From positions 1 through 64,000 of IMG/VR virus record IMGVR_UViG_3300037153_000881: a DNA stretch of 64,000 bases; one strand, 5' to 3'. The notes under the pieces were generated by a model. That model ran no database searches. It was not told the origin of the DNA and worked only from the letters and a program-made list of their open reading frames with translations. The position numbers and the translations under genes were made by a program. Of this stretch, positions 26,376-35,374 are shown piece after piece. This DNA comes from a virus. Numbering within the stretch: the stretch's first letter is position 1; every line of letters begins with the position of its first letter.

Positions 26376-26839
26376 GCGGCCACCGGTAGCCGCGCGTGCT
26401 GGACCAGGTAGCTCATCAACGCCCGGTCCCAGTCCGTGCCTGGCTCGGGCAGCGTGAGCGGCTCGCTGGTCTGGGGCAGGATGGTGTAGACGATCAGCCC
26501 CGCGGCGTGGAAACCCATCGGGGTGCCGCTGCTGGCCGGCGGGCACAGCGCCGGCTCGGCTGTCCGCCACAGCAGGCGCGCGGTGCGGCGCCGCACGTTC
26601 GGCGAGGGCCCCGAGCCGTAGAAGTGCAGGTCGACGCGGCCCCAGCGCCGCTCGTCGTAGGCCGACGGCGGCAGCCCGCCCACGGCGCGCACGATGATCG
26701 CGTACGTCGGCATCGGCCAGGCGCGGCGGCCCTCTGGGAACGCGGCCGAAATCCGATCGCCGCACAGCGCCACGACCTCGGGACTCGAGCGGAGGCGCTG
26801 GATGATCGCTGCCGGCAGGTCGCCGAGCACGACCGCCAT
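26372..26839 (-). CDS. Tail terminator-like protein
   Basis: A 155-residue protein starting MAVVLGDLPAAIIQRLRSSP in a TGATG overlap. The layout matches DUF3168/gpU-type tail terminators: a helix with LRSSPEVVALCGDRI, a strand MPTYAIIVRAVGG, then RRWGRVDLHFYGSGPSPNVR and a helix RRRTARLLWR. Such proteins cap the tail tube and join the head. Order (head closure, gp10-like, this gene, tube) supports it. Confidence 0.75.
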   Translation of the reverse strand: MAVVLGDLPAAIIQRLRSSPEVVALCGDRISAAFPEGRRAWPMPTYAIIVRAVGGLPPSAYDERRWGRVDLHFYGSGPSPNVRRRTARLLWRTAEPALCPPASSGTPMGFHAAGLIVYTILPQTSEPLTLPEPGTDWDRALMSYLVQHARLPVAA

Positions 26840-27297
26840 CAGTCGCTGCGGCCTTTCAGCTCCTGGGCCAGGTACGTGCGGATGCGCGGGGCGATGAAGT
26901 CCATCGTCTGGCGCAGCGGGAAGTGGCCCTCGTAGTTGCGCGTGCCGAACTCGTGGTAGATCGCCTCGGGCGCCTGCCCGAGATCCACGCTGCCGGTGAA
27001 GCGCACGCGATTGCGAGCGCTGCGCCGCACGAGGAAGCGCCCGGCATCCCTTTCGTTGCCGGTCATGTACGGGTGCAGCTGCGGCTGCCAGACGACGTCC
27101 TCCCAATAGTTGCGCGCGTCGGCGGCGGCTCGCTGCATGGCACGCTCGGTCGCCTCGTTCATCGTCGCCAGGACCTTGTTGCCGTTCCACACGTAGCGGA
27201 TCTGGGCGCCGCGAAAGAGGCTCGGCGTGGCGCGCCCGAACACGCTCTTGATGCCGCTGGGAACCGGACGGCGGCTGCGGAAGCGTCGGAAGGGCAT
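26839..27297 (-). CDS. HK97 gp10-like neck/tail-completion protein
   Basis: A 152-residue basic protein. The end of the domain, QAPEAIYHEFGTRNYEGHFP followed by LRQTMDF, matches the EFGTxxxxxxPFLRPAxD signature of the HK97 gp10-like family. The N-terminal 30 residues are Arg-rich. ATG start at 27297 with no strong ribosome binding site. It is placed between head closure and tail terminator genes, as in other siphoviruses. Confidence 0.78.
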   Translation of the reverse strand: MPFRRFRSRRPVPSGIKSVFGRATPSLFRGAQIRYVWNGNKVLATMNEATERAMQRAAADARNYWEDVVWQPQLHPYMTGNERDAGRFLVRRSARNRVRFTGSVDLGQAPEAIYHEFGTRNYEGHFPLRQTMDFIAPRIRTYLAQELKGRSD

Positions 27298-27308
27298 GCG
27301 GTCTATCT

Positions 27309-27776
27309 CTATCCAGGCTCGTGCGGGGTGGTCGTCTCGCGCAGCAGCCAGCTCTGGTACACGCGTGGGCCGCCAGGCGCGATATCGGCGGGCTCTTCGG
27401 CCACGCCGCGCTTGACGTAGATGTGGCCCTCGCTGTCGCGCACGTCGTGCACCTCGTCACCGGCCTGCAGCGGATCGCCATAGGCGACGAACAGGATCGG
27501 TCGATCGACGAGCTCGGTGCCGTGGTCGGTGCGCACCAGGCGCGTGCTGGTCTGGTTGCCAGCCGCCTCGTACAGGCATGGCTGGTTCGGCACGGGCGTG
27601 CCGTAGGTCATCTCCGGCTGGTTGTAGTCGTCGAGCCCGTCAGGATCCTCCGGGACCTGGCCGCTGTCGAGGACGTCGACCACCGGCACGCGCGTGTAGC
27701 GATGACGCAGGTAGCGCGTGATGCGGTGACGGGCGAAGGTGTTCCTGGGGAACACCGGACGATTGTCCCGCCACAC
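27309..27776 (-). CDS. Putative head-closure (stopper) protein
   Basis: About 155 residues if started at the GTG at 27776 (MWRDNRPVFPRNTFARHRIT). TTG 27791 and GTG 27755 are alternatives, and the frame stays open to 27914. The body is beta-rich with VDRPILFVAYGDPLQAGDEV, then EGHIYVKRG, resembling the barrel of SPP1 gp16-type stoppers that ask for a small beta-barrel with a gated loop. Position between connector and gp10-like genes supports the call. Motif evidence alone is weak. Confidence 0.5.
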   Translation of the reverse strand: MWRDNRPVFPRNTFARHRITRYLRHRYTRVPVVDVLDSGQVPEDPDGLDDYNQPEMTYGTPVPNQPCLYEAAGNQTSTRLVRTDHGTELVDRPILFVAYGDPLQAGDEVHDVRDSEGHIYVKRGVAEEPADIAPGGPRVYQSWLLRETTTPHEPG

Positions 27777-27858
27777 TTTCGGAAGCGCCAAGCTCCAGGC
27801 CGGCGTCCGCGTGTGGTCCCAGCGGCCGCGGCACCGGCAACTGCCGGTCGCACATGCC

Positions 27859-28266
27859 TCAGTAGGCTGTCTCGGGAACCTGTTCCCGGCGTCGGCCGTG
27901 CTCGCGGTGGACACGCTCGAGCTTGAGCGCGGCGACCACGCGCAGCATGGTCAGCAGCTCGTCCTGCTCCGCCGGCGGCAGCTGGGCCACGTAGCCATTC
28001 AGCTCGAGCAGCCGCTCTGGCCAGGCCGTCGCCTCGGGCAACTCGCCCTCGCCCTGCTCGCCGATCAGCACACTGACGCGACTGCCGAGCGCGACGGCGA
28101 GCGCCTGCAGCGTCTGAAGCGTCGGCGATCGCTCGTCGGCCTCGTAACTGGAGATGCTCGACTGGGGCTTGTCGATCAGCACGGCGAGCTCGCTCTGCTT
28201 GAGCCCACGCTGCTGGCGTAGATACTTGAGTCGCTGGCCGAACGTGCGCGGCCCGTTGGCGATCAT
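27859..28266 (-). CDS. XRE-family transcriptional regulator
   Basis: A 135-residue protein. Residues 8-62 form a lambda-repressor type HTH: FGQRLKYLRQQRGLKQSELA, then KPQSSISSYEADERSP as recognition helix and cap. The C-terminal part (PPAEQDELLTMLRVVAALKL) is a helical dimerisation region. It lies isolated in the middle of the virion operon, and its start is only 4 bases from a perfect 8-bp dyad (28271-28289), so autoregulation is likely. It could be a repressor of the fibre cassette or a lysogenic function; this is inference. Confidence 0.85.
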   Translation of the reverse strand: MIANGPRTFGQRLKYLRQQRGLKQSELAVLIDKPQSSISSYEADERSPTLQTLQALAVALGSRVSVLIGEQGEGELPEATAWPERLLELNGYVAQLPPAEQDELLTMLRVVAALKLERVHREHGRRREQVPETAY

Positions 28267-28270
28267 ACGA

Positions 28271-28289
28271 ATATCGTCCCAGACGATAT
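28271..28289. promoter_or_regulatory. Perfect dyad operator before the XRE gene
   Basis: ATATCGTC and GACGATAT are perfect inverted arms separated by CCA. The site lies between the XRE start codon and any promoter for it, as expected for an autorepressor operator. Confidence 0.65.
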
Positions 28290-28876
28290 CACGTACTCAG
28301 ATATTGCCTGTGGAACGCCTGGGCGAACGCCGTGGCGCCGCAGATGACAGCCGCGTGATGTGTCCGAGTTGTACTGAATATGCCTGCTCCTCGGGCTTTT
28401 GCGGGTGTCCCGAGAGTCGCTCCAGGGGAACTATCTTCGGTTGTGCGGGATAGTGGGGGGCGATAAACTCCCCGGTCGCGACACCCTGGTGCGGCCCGTA
28501 CCCGGACAAGGTCCAAGTCGCGGAGGGCGACGCTGCCGGGCAGCGTTAGGAGCTACCCGACAGCGCCTTTTCGGGACGGGCGGGCCAACCCAGCGGTCTC
28601 AACTACAGACCCCTGTGAACGCCCGTTCCGGAATCGAAGCCTATCAGTCTGCACACTAAGTGTGCGACTGAGAATGGTGCCGGAGTTCGCACCGTTTTCC
28701 TCACGAATCGACCACAGTCAGGTTTCGGGCGTCGTGAGTAATAGAACAGAATTTCTGTTTTTACTCTCATTTTCTGCCAAGGCGCTGCTCCTAAAGAGGC
28801 CGGCCTTCTTAACAGAAATTCCCTCCAAGAACTCTTTGAAAAAACGGGGCTAAACCATGCCGGAAGAACGTATGTT
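28290..28876. other. Long intergenic stretch with lower GC; no convincing gene
   Basis: About 590 bases with no supported gene, AT-richer than its surroundings from about 28660 on. It holds a perfect 8-bp hairpin (28530-28546, ACGCTGCC/GGCAGCGT), a small AACAGA/TCTGTT stem followed by a T-run (plus strand, near 28747) and a GAAC-GTAT-GTTC dyad (28865-28878). A plus-strand frame of 63 codons (28662-28853) has no ribosome binding site and unusual composition. It separates the fibre cassette from the XRE gene and probably holds the promoter for the downstream tail operon. Confidence 0.5.
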
Positions 28877-28878
28877 CT
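28865..28878. promoter_or_regulatory. LexA-like dyad AGAAC-GTAT-GTTCT
   Basis: A 5-bp dyad around GTAT. GAAC-N4-GTTC is the core of Gram-positive LexA (SOS) boxes. It overlaps the stop codon of the gene at 28877-29278, so it may instead be a coincidental or terminating structure. Confidence 0.3.
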
Positions 28879-29278
28879 AGCTGGAGCGCGTCACGTCGGC
28901 GCGGAAGGTGAGCGTCCCGGAGGCCACCGTCCACACCTCGCCCGTCGGTTCCCGCCACTGCACGTCGATCTGCACCGGCGAGTCCAGCGGCGGCAGCACG
29001 GCGCTCGCCGCGGGCGTGAGCTGCACCCTCAGCACGCCTGGGCTCGGGTTGGTGATCACGCCCTGGTCGCTGCCAAGCTGCGTCACCTGGAACAGCGCTT
29101 CCGTGTCGTCGACGGCGTTCCGCCACCACTTGCCGGTGCACCACCACTGGCCCTCGCTGAGATCGGCGAGCGCGCCCTGGCGCGCCACGGTGATCTCGAA
29201 GACGACCGTGTCGCCGCGAAAACACGCGTCGTCGATCTCGGCGATCTCGGGCGGCAGCGCGTAGCCGGATCCAGTCAT
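28877..29278 (-). CDS. Baseplate upper-protein-like (BppU N-domain type) virion protein
   Basis: A 133-residue protein whose motif order is that of phage beta-sandwich domains: FRGDTVVFEITVARQG, then LSEGQWWCTGKWW, then a central strand pair (NPSPGVLRVQLTPAASAVLP) and PVQIDVQWREPTGEVWTVAS ending LTFRADVTR. This is the pattern of the N-terminal domain of baseplate upper proteins, which attach receptor-binding parts to the tail. The ATG start overlaps the preceding stop (ATGA). It is the last gene of the fibre cassette. Confidence 0.65.
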   Translation of the reverse strand: MTGSGYALPPEIAEIDDACFRGDTVVFEITVARQGALADLSEGQWWCTGKWWRNAVDDTEALFQVTQLGSDQGVITNPSPGVLRVQLTPAASAVLPPLDSPVQIDVQWREPTGEVWTVASGTLTFRADVTRSS

Positions 29279-29448
29279 CGGACCGGGATCTGCGAAACCG
29301 TCGTCGTCGGTCCCAATCGGCGGTAGGTCGAGACCGGCTGGCCCGCGGTTGGGCCAGGGCCTGGACCAGGTCCGACGCTCAGCTGCATCGGGCTGGCTGG
29401 CACGACCGCGCCGAGCTGTGTGAGCGGCGTGCCCAGGATGGACGTCAT
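29275..29448 (-). CDS. Small fibre-cassette protein (57 aa)
   Basis: Starts [20 protein letters not shown] at an ATG in a TGATG overlap with the collagen-like gene and ends in an ATGA overlap with the next gene. A Gly-Pro string (GPGPGPGP) occupies the middle. The double overlap argues that it is translated. It may be a linker or chaperone for the fibre; no family known. Confidence 0.6.
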   Translation of the reverse strand: MTSILGTPLTQLGAVVPASPMQLSVGPGPGPGPTAGQPVSTYRRLGPTTTVSQIPVR

Positions 29449-31922
29449 CAGCCGGTCTGCTCGACGAGGAGGTGGCGCAGCGTAGTGACGCCAGTCATCG
29501 TTCCACCACTCGTGTTCCATCGGCCGCGAATGGTGTGTGACCCGGCTGCCACGTCGGTCCAGATGGCAAAGATGGTCGCGGCTGTACGGCCGTTGGTGGA
29601 TGGCATGCGCGTGCTGATCTGACCCTTCTCGGCTGTTGCGTCCAACTGCAACGCGATATTCAGATCGTTGGACAGCGTTGAGTGGCTGAGCGTGATACTC
29701 AGCCACGCGACCAGGGTGCACGTCGCGGCGGGATTGACCGTGACGGTCATGTCCGGAATGTCGGCATAGGTCGCGGAGGTGGTCGATGGCCCTGATTGCA
29801 CGCCTTCGGCAGAGCCGACGATGCGTACGCCAATCGACCCTTGCGGTCCTTGCAGTCCCTGCGGGCCGGCCGGACCCTGAATGCCCTGCGGCCCCTGCGC
29901 CCCGGCCGTCCCGGCCGCGCCCTGCGGTCCCGTGTCGCCTTTGGCACCCGCGATGCCTACATCCCCCTTCGGCCCCTGCGGTCCCTGGAGGCCATCCGCG
30001 CCGGCTGGGCCCTGTGCCCCCTGCGGCCCCTGCGCGCCGCTGGCGCCCACATCCCCCTTTGGGCCCTGCGCACCCGCCGGGCCGACGTCGCCTTGCGGAC
30101 CTGGCGGACCCGCCGGACCCTGCGCGCCGATCGGCCCCGCTGGACCCTGTGGCCCGGCCACACCCGTCGCCCCATCCACGCCCGGCGCACCGACCGGGCC
30201 ACTCGCTCCGACCCCGCCCACCGGCCCCCGAATGTTGGTCGAGGTCTGATTCCAGCCCGACGGTCCCGTCTCCGGGTTGTCGAACGACCAGAGCTGACCG
30301 TCGTCCTGGACGTACATGTCGCCAGGTCGCCCCAGCGTGGGCAGTGGCGCGCCACTGCCCGTGTACCACTGCGGAACGGGCGAGCCCTCGGCCAGGATGC
30401 TCAGGATGGCGTCCGCGCCGCTGTTGGGCGAGGCCCCAAGCCCGTCGAGGACGCTGACGGTGTACTCGAAGTAGGTGCCCTGATCCACGGGCGGCTGCAT
30501 CACTTCGTACTTGACCCAGCGCGTCGAGTCGGTCTTCTGCTGCAAGCGGATGTTGTCGCCGACCTCGACCGCGCGCAGCTCGGCGCTGAGATCGACGTTG
30601 CTCACGTTGTTGTCGTCGACCCAGAGCTTCGTCGCACTCAACCAGTCGACCGTGTCCGTGCGCACCTGCATGTTGTTGGGCGGAGTGGTGTTCTGGCTGT
30701 TCCAGGTCCACGTGCTGGTGTAGATCGCGTTCGCGTCGCCCGGTGGCCCCTGCTGGCCTTGCGGCCCGGCCGGGCCGGGGTCGCCCTGCGGCCCAGCGAC
30801 ACCGTCCGCTCCCGTCGGCCCCACCGCGCCTGGTGCACCGGGCGGTCCGATTGGGCCGGGGTCGCCTTGCGGTCCCTGTTGGCCAACTGGCCCCTGGAGC
30901 CCCGCGTCGCCCTTCGGTCCAGCCACGCCAGCAGCACCCTCTGGGCCAGCCGGGCCAACCGCTCCAGGCGGACCCTCTGGGCCGGCCGGACCTTCGGCGC
31001 CTTGCGGTCCAGCTGGGCCCTGCGGGCCGGGCGCGCCTGGCTGACCCGCCGACACGAACAGGTCCCAGTGGTTGGGATCGTCCTCCGGCTCGGCCGGCGC
31101 CGGCGCGGCAACGTCCATGATGCACACGTAGGCGCACCCGTTGTCGCAGGTCGCGATGTCGTTGACCGCATAGCTCGTGTTGGCGTCCCACAGCCCACGC
31201 CAGACGCGCTCTGGTCCGACCGGCCCCATCGGTCCGGGTGGGCCCTGAGCGCCCATGGGCCCTTGCGGGCCCGGCAGCCCCGTCGGTCCGGGCGTCGGCA
31301 GCGTGGGCTGGTAATCGGCCGGGATCGCGCCGACGACCAGGCTGACGTTGTCGAACGAGAAGTCGAACTGGCCCATGCCTGCCAGCACGACCGTGACGCC
31401 CACGGGCGGGCCGGCCGGGATCGAGCCCAGCAGCCGCACGATCTGCCAGTCATCGGTGCCATCGAGCGGCTGGGGCAGCGTGAAGCCGAACGCGCCGATG
31501 ACGCCGACGACGGCCTGCACCTGCGCGCCGAGGGGTGCGCTGACCAGGAACGACAGCGACACGTCAGTGCCGTTCAGCGCGCACACCGACGGGTCGATCG
31601 TCTGCGCCAGCAGATTGGCCGCGGCGCTGGTGCCGTGCAACCTGGCAGCCGACGCCGAGCCGGCTGGCGCGGTCGAGGCTTCCTGTTCGACACTGGCGAC
31701 CTCGCCGTTGGCGTTGGCCATCAGGAACCAGCCGGTGGCGGTCTCCTGGTCGCTCTGATCGAACGGGCCTGGGCCGAGCGGCCAGTCCTCGAAGCCGCCG
31801 TTCTGCAGCAGATTCGGCCGCGGCATGTCGAAGTTGACCGCCTCGTTGGAGACGCGTTGCACGGCTGCCGGCTGCGTGCCGGGCACCATGGGTGTCGCGC
31901 CGAACGCTTCGATGACCGTCAT
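29448..31922 (-). CDS. Collagen-like tail fibre with carbohydrate-binding domains
   Basis: An 824-residue protein starting [15 protein letters not shown]. Residues about 35-210 form a jelly-roll like carbohydrate-binding module ([33 protein letters not shown]). Three Gly-X-Y collagen-like blocks lie at about 215-240, 285-395 and 555-690. Between the first two is a CBM5/12-like unit ([20 protein letters not shown], then HWDLF). The C-terminal 130 residues form a beta-sandwich head. Collagen-like repeats give trimeric phage fibres, so this is likely the main host-contact fibre. Frame shadows on the opposite strand are artefacts. Confidence 0.88.
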   Translation of the reverse strand: MTVIEAFGATPMVPGTQPAAVQRVSNEAVNFDMPRPNLLQNGGFEDWPLGPGPFDQSDQETATGWFLMANANGEVASVEQEASTAPAGSASAARLHGTSAAANLLAQTIDPSVCALNGTDVSLSFLVSAPLGAQVQAVVGVIGAFGFTLPQPLDGTDDWQIVRLLGSIPAGPPVGVTVVLAGMGQFDFSFDNVSLVVGAIPADYQPTLPTPGPTGLPGPQGPMGAQGPPGPMGPVGPERVWRGLWDANTSYAVNDIATCDNGCAYVCIMDVAAPAPAEPEDDPNHWDLFVSAGQPGAPGPQGPAGPQGAEGPAGPEGPPGAVGPAGPEGAAGVAGPKGDAGLQGPVGQQGPQGDPGPIGPPGAPGAVGPTGADGVAGPQGDPGPAGPQGQQGPPGDANAIYTSTWTWNSQNTTPPNNMQVRTDTVDWLSATKLWVDDNNVSNVDLSAELRAVEVGDNIRLQQKTDSTRWVKYEVMQPPVDQGTYFEYTVSVLDGLGASPNSGADAILSILAEGSPVPQWYTGSGAPLPTLGRPGDMYVQDDGQLWSFDNPETGPSGWNQTSTNIRGPVGGVGASGPVGAPGVDGATGVAGPQGPAGPIGAQGPAGPPGPQGDVGPAGAQGPKGDVGASGAQGPQGAQGPAGADGLQGPQGPKGDVGIAGAKGDTGPQGAAGTAGAQGPQGIQGPAGPQGLQGPQGSIGVRIVGSAEGVQSGPSTTSATYADIPDMTVTVNPAATCTLVAWLSITLSHSTLSNDLNIALQLDATAEKGQISTRMPSTNGRTAATIFAIWTDVAAGSHTIRGRWNTSGGTMTGVTTLRHLLVEQTG

Positions 31923-31926
31923 GACG

Positions 31927-32472
31927 TCATGGCCCCGTCGTGGCGTAGCTGATGACCACCCGCTCGCTGCCGCTGAAGCCCCCCGCAAAGGTGACGGTCT
32001 TGTCCGTGACCGAGTAATGACCCGCCGCGCGTGACTGGATCACTCCGTTGCGCGAGACCATGAACACCGGGTTGGGCGTCATGCTCAGCGTCACCTGGTT
32101 GGCCCCACCAGTGGGCAGGAACTCCTCGAGCTGGATGCTGAGCGTGGCGACCTGCAGCAACGCGCTCAGCCCATCGTGGGTCAGAACCGCCGCGATGCTG
32201 GTGCCCGAGGCCCAGGCGCGCGCGGTGCGAACGCCGCGAAACGGCTCGGCCGCCCGCTCGACGCCGAGCGTGGCGGTGCCCTGCCCGGCCGTGACGCGCA
32301 GGACTTCCCAGGGCCCGTTCGTCGCGTCGCTGAACAGCACGGCGCGGTACACGCCGCTGCCAGGCCACGCTGACGCGTCGGCGGCCTGGATCGGAATCAC
32401 GGTCGTGCTGGCGTCGATCGCGGCGCTGAGCGTGCTCTGCAGCCCGTTGCCGGCCAGCACTTCCATCGTCAT
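31927..32472 (-). CDS. Fibre/baseplate N-domain protein
   Basis: A 181-residue protein that starts [20 protein letters not shown] and contains the strand pattern [59 protein letters not shown]. This matches a common phage domain in which a sandwich with a conserved LxVxRGxxGTxAxxxxxGxxV element precedes a fibre. The second half holds another strand-rich domain ([13 protein letters not shown]). Probably anchors or attaches the adjacent collagen-like fibre. Confidence 0.65.
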   Translation of the reverse strand: MTMEVLAGNGLQSTLSAAIDASTTVIPIQAADASAWPGSGVYRAVLFSDATNGPWEVLRVTAGQGTATLGVERAAEPFRGVRTARAWASGTSIAAVLTHDGLSALLQVATLSIQLEEFLPTGGANQVTLSMTPNPVFMVSRNGVIQSRAAGHYSVTDKTVTFAGGFSGSERVVISYATTGP

Positions 32473-32484
32473 GACGCGACCTGA

Positions 32485-32955
32485 CTACCCCCAGCTGGGG
32501 CCCACGGGCGGGCGGCTGTACCCCGGCCGGACATCGCCGCGGCCACCGGCGGCGAGCACCATTGCCGGCGGCAGCACGCTTTCGGGCAGCGTGTCCGGGA
32601 TCGTGCTGATCGCGCCGAGCTCCTCGAGCGCCTGGGATCGCAGGAAGCTGTAGAGCGCGTTCAGATCCTTGGGCACGAGCGTGACCGCGTACTGCGCGAA
32701 GCGCTCGCTGGCGATCTGCGTCAGGCGCAGCGCCAGGCGGGCGGCTGTCAGATAGATGGTCGCCAGACGCACGTGGGCGCGATCGGCTGGATCGGTGTGG
32801 ACCAGCGCGTCGGGGTCGATCGCGAGCACCTCCGCCTCCGCGGCGCCCTGGTAGACGTCGCGGTGGATGATGTCGTCTGGCAGCTCGTCTGGACCGAGAT
32901 CCGGGCTCAGTGCCGCCCGAACCTCGGGATAGTCGGCGGGCGTCAGAATAGACAC
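32485..32955 (-). CDS. Head-tail connector (gp6/adaptor-like)
   Basis: A 156-residue protein with a GTG start: MSILTPADYPEVRAALSPDL. The pattern LTPADYPEVRAAL, then the helical DDIIHRDVYQGAAEAEVLA and ATIYLTAARLALR is typical of the mainly helical head-tail adaptor proteins that bind beneath the portal. It follows the capsid genes directly, as expected, and precedes the inserted fibre cassette. Confidence 0.75.
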   Translation of the reverse strand: MSILTPADYPEVRAALSPDLGPDELPDDIIHRDVYQGAAEAEVLAIDPDALVHTDPADRAHVRLATIYLTAARLALRLTQIASERFAQYAVTLVPKDLNALYSFLRSQALEELGAISTIPDTLPESVLPPAMVLAAGGRGDVRPGYSRPPVGPSWG

Positions 32956-33004
32956 GCCTGGAATCCTGGGTAATCCCCTGGCGTCAGAAGATCAGTCGGC
33001 ACGG

Positions 33005-33544
33005 TCAGGCCGGCCGCTCTACCTCGGACGCAGACGGGACGTACGCCCCTGTCGGAGTAAGTTCGGTCGGGCGACCTGACAACCGCCGTTCGACTGCCGC
33101 GATCTCCCCAGCATCGAAGAGATCGGGGTCCAACGTTCGGCCCAATGGAATTGGCCGGCCTGGCTGAGCAGCGGCGGAATCGCCAGTTTCGATCCCCGTA
33201 TTCACGGGGTAGCGCGGATTGGGGATCTCGACCTCTTGCCCATCGCGCATGACCTTGACCGTGCGCCTGGGCTCGGGAACTTCGACGATCAACCCCTGCA
33301 TCAGCAACTGGTTGACTTGCCCGGTTCGGTAGACGAAGTCGGGTGTTGGACCAGCAATAAACGCCTCGCCACCGGGATGCATCGGATCGCGCTCAAAGAG
33401 CACGACGCGATCGTCGGTTCGTCCTGACACCGCCCAGAACACGTTCGCCTGCCAGCGGTCGAGCTGGGATTCTGCGACGCCGCGCGAGCGGGCGCGTTCC
33501 CGCTCACGATCGTCTACTTTGCCTTTGCTGTTCGATTCAGCCAT
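33005..33544 (-). CDS. Head-associated protein with ERDPxHPxGEAF motif (long form)
   Basis: A 179-residue protein. Its core RVVLFERDPMHPGGEAFIAG (residues about 47-66) is shared with the next gene upstream (RVALYERDPAHPNGEAFVGP), so the two are paralogues that follow the capsid gene. The ends are rich in Arg/Glu and Pro respectively. Such proteins are common after phage capsid genes but have no firm role; a surface or accessory head protein is inferred. Confidence 0.55.
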   Translation of the reverse strand: MAESNSKGKVDDRERERARSRGVAESQLDRWQANVFWAVSGRTDDRVVLFERDPMHPGGEAFIAGPTPDFVYRTGQVNQLLMQGLIVEVPEPRRTVKVMRDGQEVEIPNPRYPVNTGIETGDSAAAQPGRPIPLGRTLDPDLFDAGEIAAVERRLSGRPTELTPTGAYVPSASEVERPA

Positions 33545-33553
33545 CGAGCACGC

Positions 33554-34012
33554 CTATTTGCTGCCTGCTTCGCGCAGGATGCCTGCCCGAAGACGCGCCT
33601 CGACCGCAGCTGTGCGAGCCACTTCGACCTGGTGGCCTGGGCCGACAAACGCTTCACCGTTGGGATGCGCTGGATCGCGTTCGTACAGTGCGACCCGATT
33701 CGCGTCAGTGCCCGTCAGTGCCGACTCGACCGTGATCGTCTTGGCTGCGGCTGCCGCTTCTTCTTTGCCCTCGGTCCTGGAGTTCGCCTTTTCGTGATCG
33801 TCAGCGGTGCTCTTATCCTCCTCGGCCGGCGGACCACCAGCTGCCTGCGGCAACGGCGGGTGCATGACGGTCGACCCTTCTGCGGGAACAGGCTGCGGTT
33901 CTGTCGTTACGGTCGCCATCGTCGCGCCAGGAGCCGGCGTCGGCGCCGGCGCGGATGCAGTCTTCGCGGTTGTCGTGGATGACGACGACCCGGAGCTCGT
34001 GGATTCAGCCAT
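33554..34012 (-). CDS. Head-associated protein with ERDPxHPxGEAF motif (short form)
   Basis: A 152-residue protein with a Ser/Thr/Pro/Ala-rich, probably disordered first 90 residues and the shared RVALYERDPAHPNGEAFVGP core, then helical VARTAAVEARLRAGILREAG. GGAGG lies 10 bases before the ATG. It is immediately downstream of the major capsid gene in the operon. Role unknown. Confidence 0.55.
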   Translation of the reverse strand: MAESTSSGSSSSTTTAKTASAPAPTPAPGATMATVTTEPQPVPAEGSTVMHPPLPQAAGGPPAEEDKSTADDHEKANSRTEGKEEAAAAAKTITVESALTGTDANRVALYERDPAHPNGEAFVGPGHQVEVARTAAVEARLRAGILREAGSK

Positions 34013-34046
34013 GCTTATCAGTCCTCCCTCGTGGTGGACGTATGCG

Positions 34047-35354
34047 TCAGGCAGCGATGTTCAGGATGCGAGCCGCGTTCGGATCGATGATCCCGTAGCC
34101 CTCGACCTCGGTCATGGTCAGCAGCTGCGTCTGGTTGTTAATGAACCGGTCCACCTCGGACACGTTGCCACCCACTTCGGTCACGCGTTCGAGCGAGCCG
34201 CTGGATTGGAGCGCGACCAGCTTGGATGCCGGCGCATCTGCCGTGACGCCGTATTCCATCGCGATGTTCAGCTGATTGGCGAGCGGCGTGATCGTGCCGA
34301 GCGCGTTCGCCGGAAGCATCGCGTAGGGAGTCTGGACGCCAACCGACACCGGCAGGAGCAACAGCTGCATCACCGCGGCTTCTTGGCCGAGGACGATGTC
34401 CGGCTGGTACGTCAAGGCAAACCGGAGCTTGAATGTCAGCCACGACTGAAGCGTCAGCGTGCCTGCGGTCGAACCAGGGTGCAGTGCGGTCTGATTCAGG
34501 ACCAGGGCTGACGTGTTCGCGTTGCCGTCGCCGTTGATGATCGTGTTCAGCGCGATCGTGACCTTGTCGGCCTCGGCCTGAACAGCCATACGCGCGATGA
34601 TGAACGCGATCCGGTCGATACGCTGACGCCGAAGCTGCTCGTACGTCGCCTGGAGCGCACGCCCAAACTTGTAGATCCGCAGCGTGTGCTCACCAGTGAC
34701 GAGCGAGGTGCGGGGGATCTCGGTGCCTTCAGCGATGCGCTTCATGCGATACGCGTCAGTCCCGAAGTCATCCGTGATGTACAGCGTGCGGTAGGCGTCG
34801 CTGTCGATCGCCGTGGTGCGAGCCACCAGGCGCTCGAGCGGGATTGGCGGCACCAGGCGCTTCGCCCGAATCTCCGGGTTGTCGTACCAGGGATTGACCA
34901 ACGAACCGAGCGCCGCGTCGCCAGACATCAGCACGGCGCGCGTTTGCGATCCAGGAAGATCCTCGATCTGGGTCATCGCCAGACGAGCTTGCTCGACTGG
35001 ATCCAGACGCTGTGCGCGACGCCACACCCGCGCCATGAACTCTGGCATCAGGGCGCGACGCTCTGGCGCGGCGAGGCACTCCTGCCAGGTTGACGCGTGG
35101 AGCCCGAGCTCCGGCACGGGCGCGAGCACAATGCCGCTCGCACGGACCAAACGCTCGAATGCGTCGAGCGCCCGATCCTCGGCAGATTCACGTTCAGCCG
35201 TAGGATCGACGTTTTCGAGATACTGGGAGAGATTCATGCCGCGCTCAGCGGCTTCGCGATAGAGACGCGATCCGTTGTTCCCGAGAACACGGATCGTGTC
35301 TTCAGGCGATTGTCGCCGGATCTGAACGGTCGCCGGCGAAAGGGTTGTTTCCAC
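34047..35354 (-). CDS. Major capsid protein (HK97 fold)
   Basis: A 435-residue protein. The motif TGEHTLRIYKFGRALQATYE, then RRQRIDRIAFIIARMAVQAE, ADKVTIALNTIINGDGN is the P-domain/spine-helix region of HK97-fold capsid proteins. Residues about 1-130 form a long helical N-arm (delta-like) region. The start is GTG with an excellent AAGGAG site 8 bases upstream. The gene is preceded by the protease and decoration genes. Confidence 0.92.
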   Translation of the reverse strand: METTLSPATVQIRRQSPEDTIRVLGNNGSRLYREAAERGMNLSQYLENVDPTAERESAEDRALDAFERLVRASGIVLAPVPELGLHASTWQECLAAPERRALMPEFMARVWRRAQRLDPVEQARLAMTQIEDLPGSQTRAVLMSGDAALGSLVNPWYDNPEIRAKRLVPPIPLERLVARTTAIDSDAYRTLYITDDFGTDAYRMKRIAEGTEIPRTSLVTGEHTLRIYKFGRALQATYEQLRRQRIDRIAFIIARMAVQAEADKVTIALNTIINGDGNANTSALVLNQTALHPGSTAGTLTLQSWLTFKLRFALTYQPDIVLGQEAAVMQLLLLPVSVGVQTPYAMLPANALGTITPLANQLNIAMEYGVTADAPASKLVALQSSGSLERVTEVGGNVSEVDRFINNQTQLLTMTEVEGYGIIDPNAARILNIAA

Positions 35355-35374
35355 GTGTGGTTCTCCTTTCCGGC

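Noticed and set aside
28500-28660. Structured GC-rich region that might be a tRNA or riboswitch
   Set aside because: Only a single 8-bp hairpin is found; no cloverleaf, no T-loop motif and no conserved riboswitch core could be placed.
28662-28853. Plus-strand 63-codon frame in the intergenic stretch
   Set aside because: GTG start without ribosome binding site, atypical composition, and it lies in an AT-rich spacer between two minus-strand units.
29796-30240. CRISPR-like repetition in the collagen region
   Set aside because: The repeats are 9-base Gly-X-Y codon repeats without spacers of constant size; they are coding.
29796-31952. Plus-strand 718-codon frame antisense to the collagen-like fibre
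   Set aside because: An artefact of Gly-Pro codon repeats; sequence is Arg/Pro-rich and without motifs.
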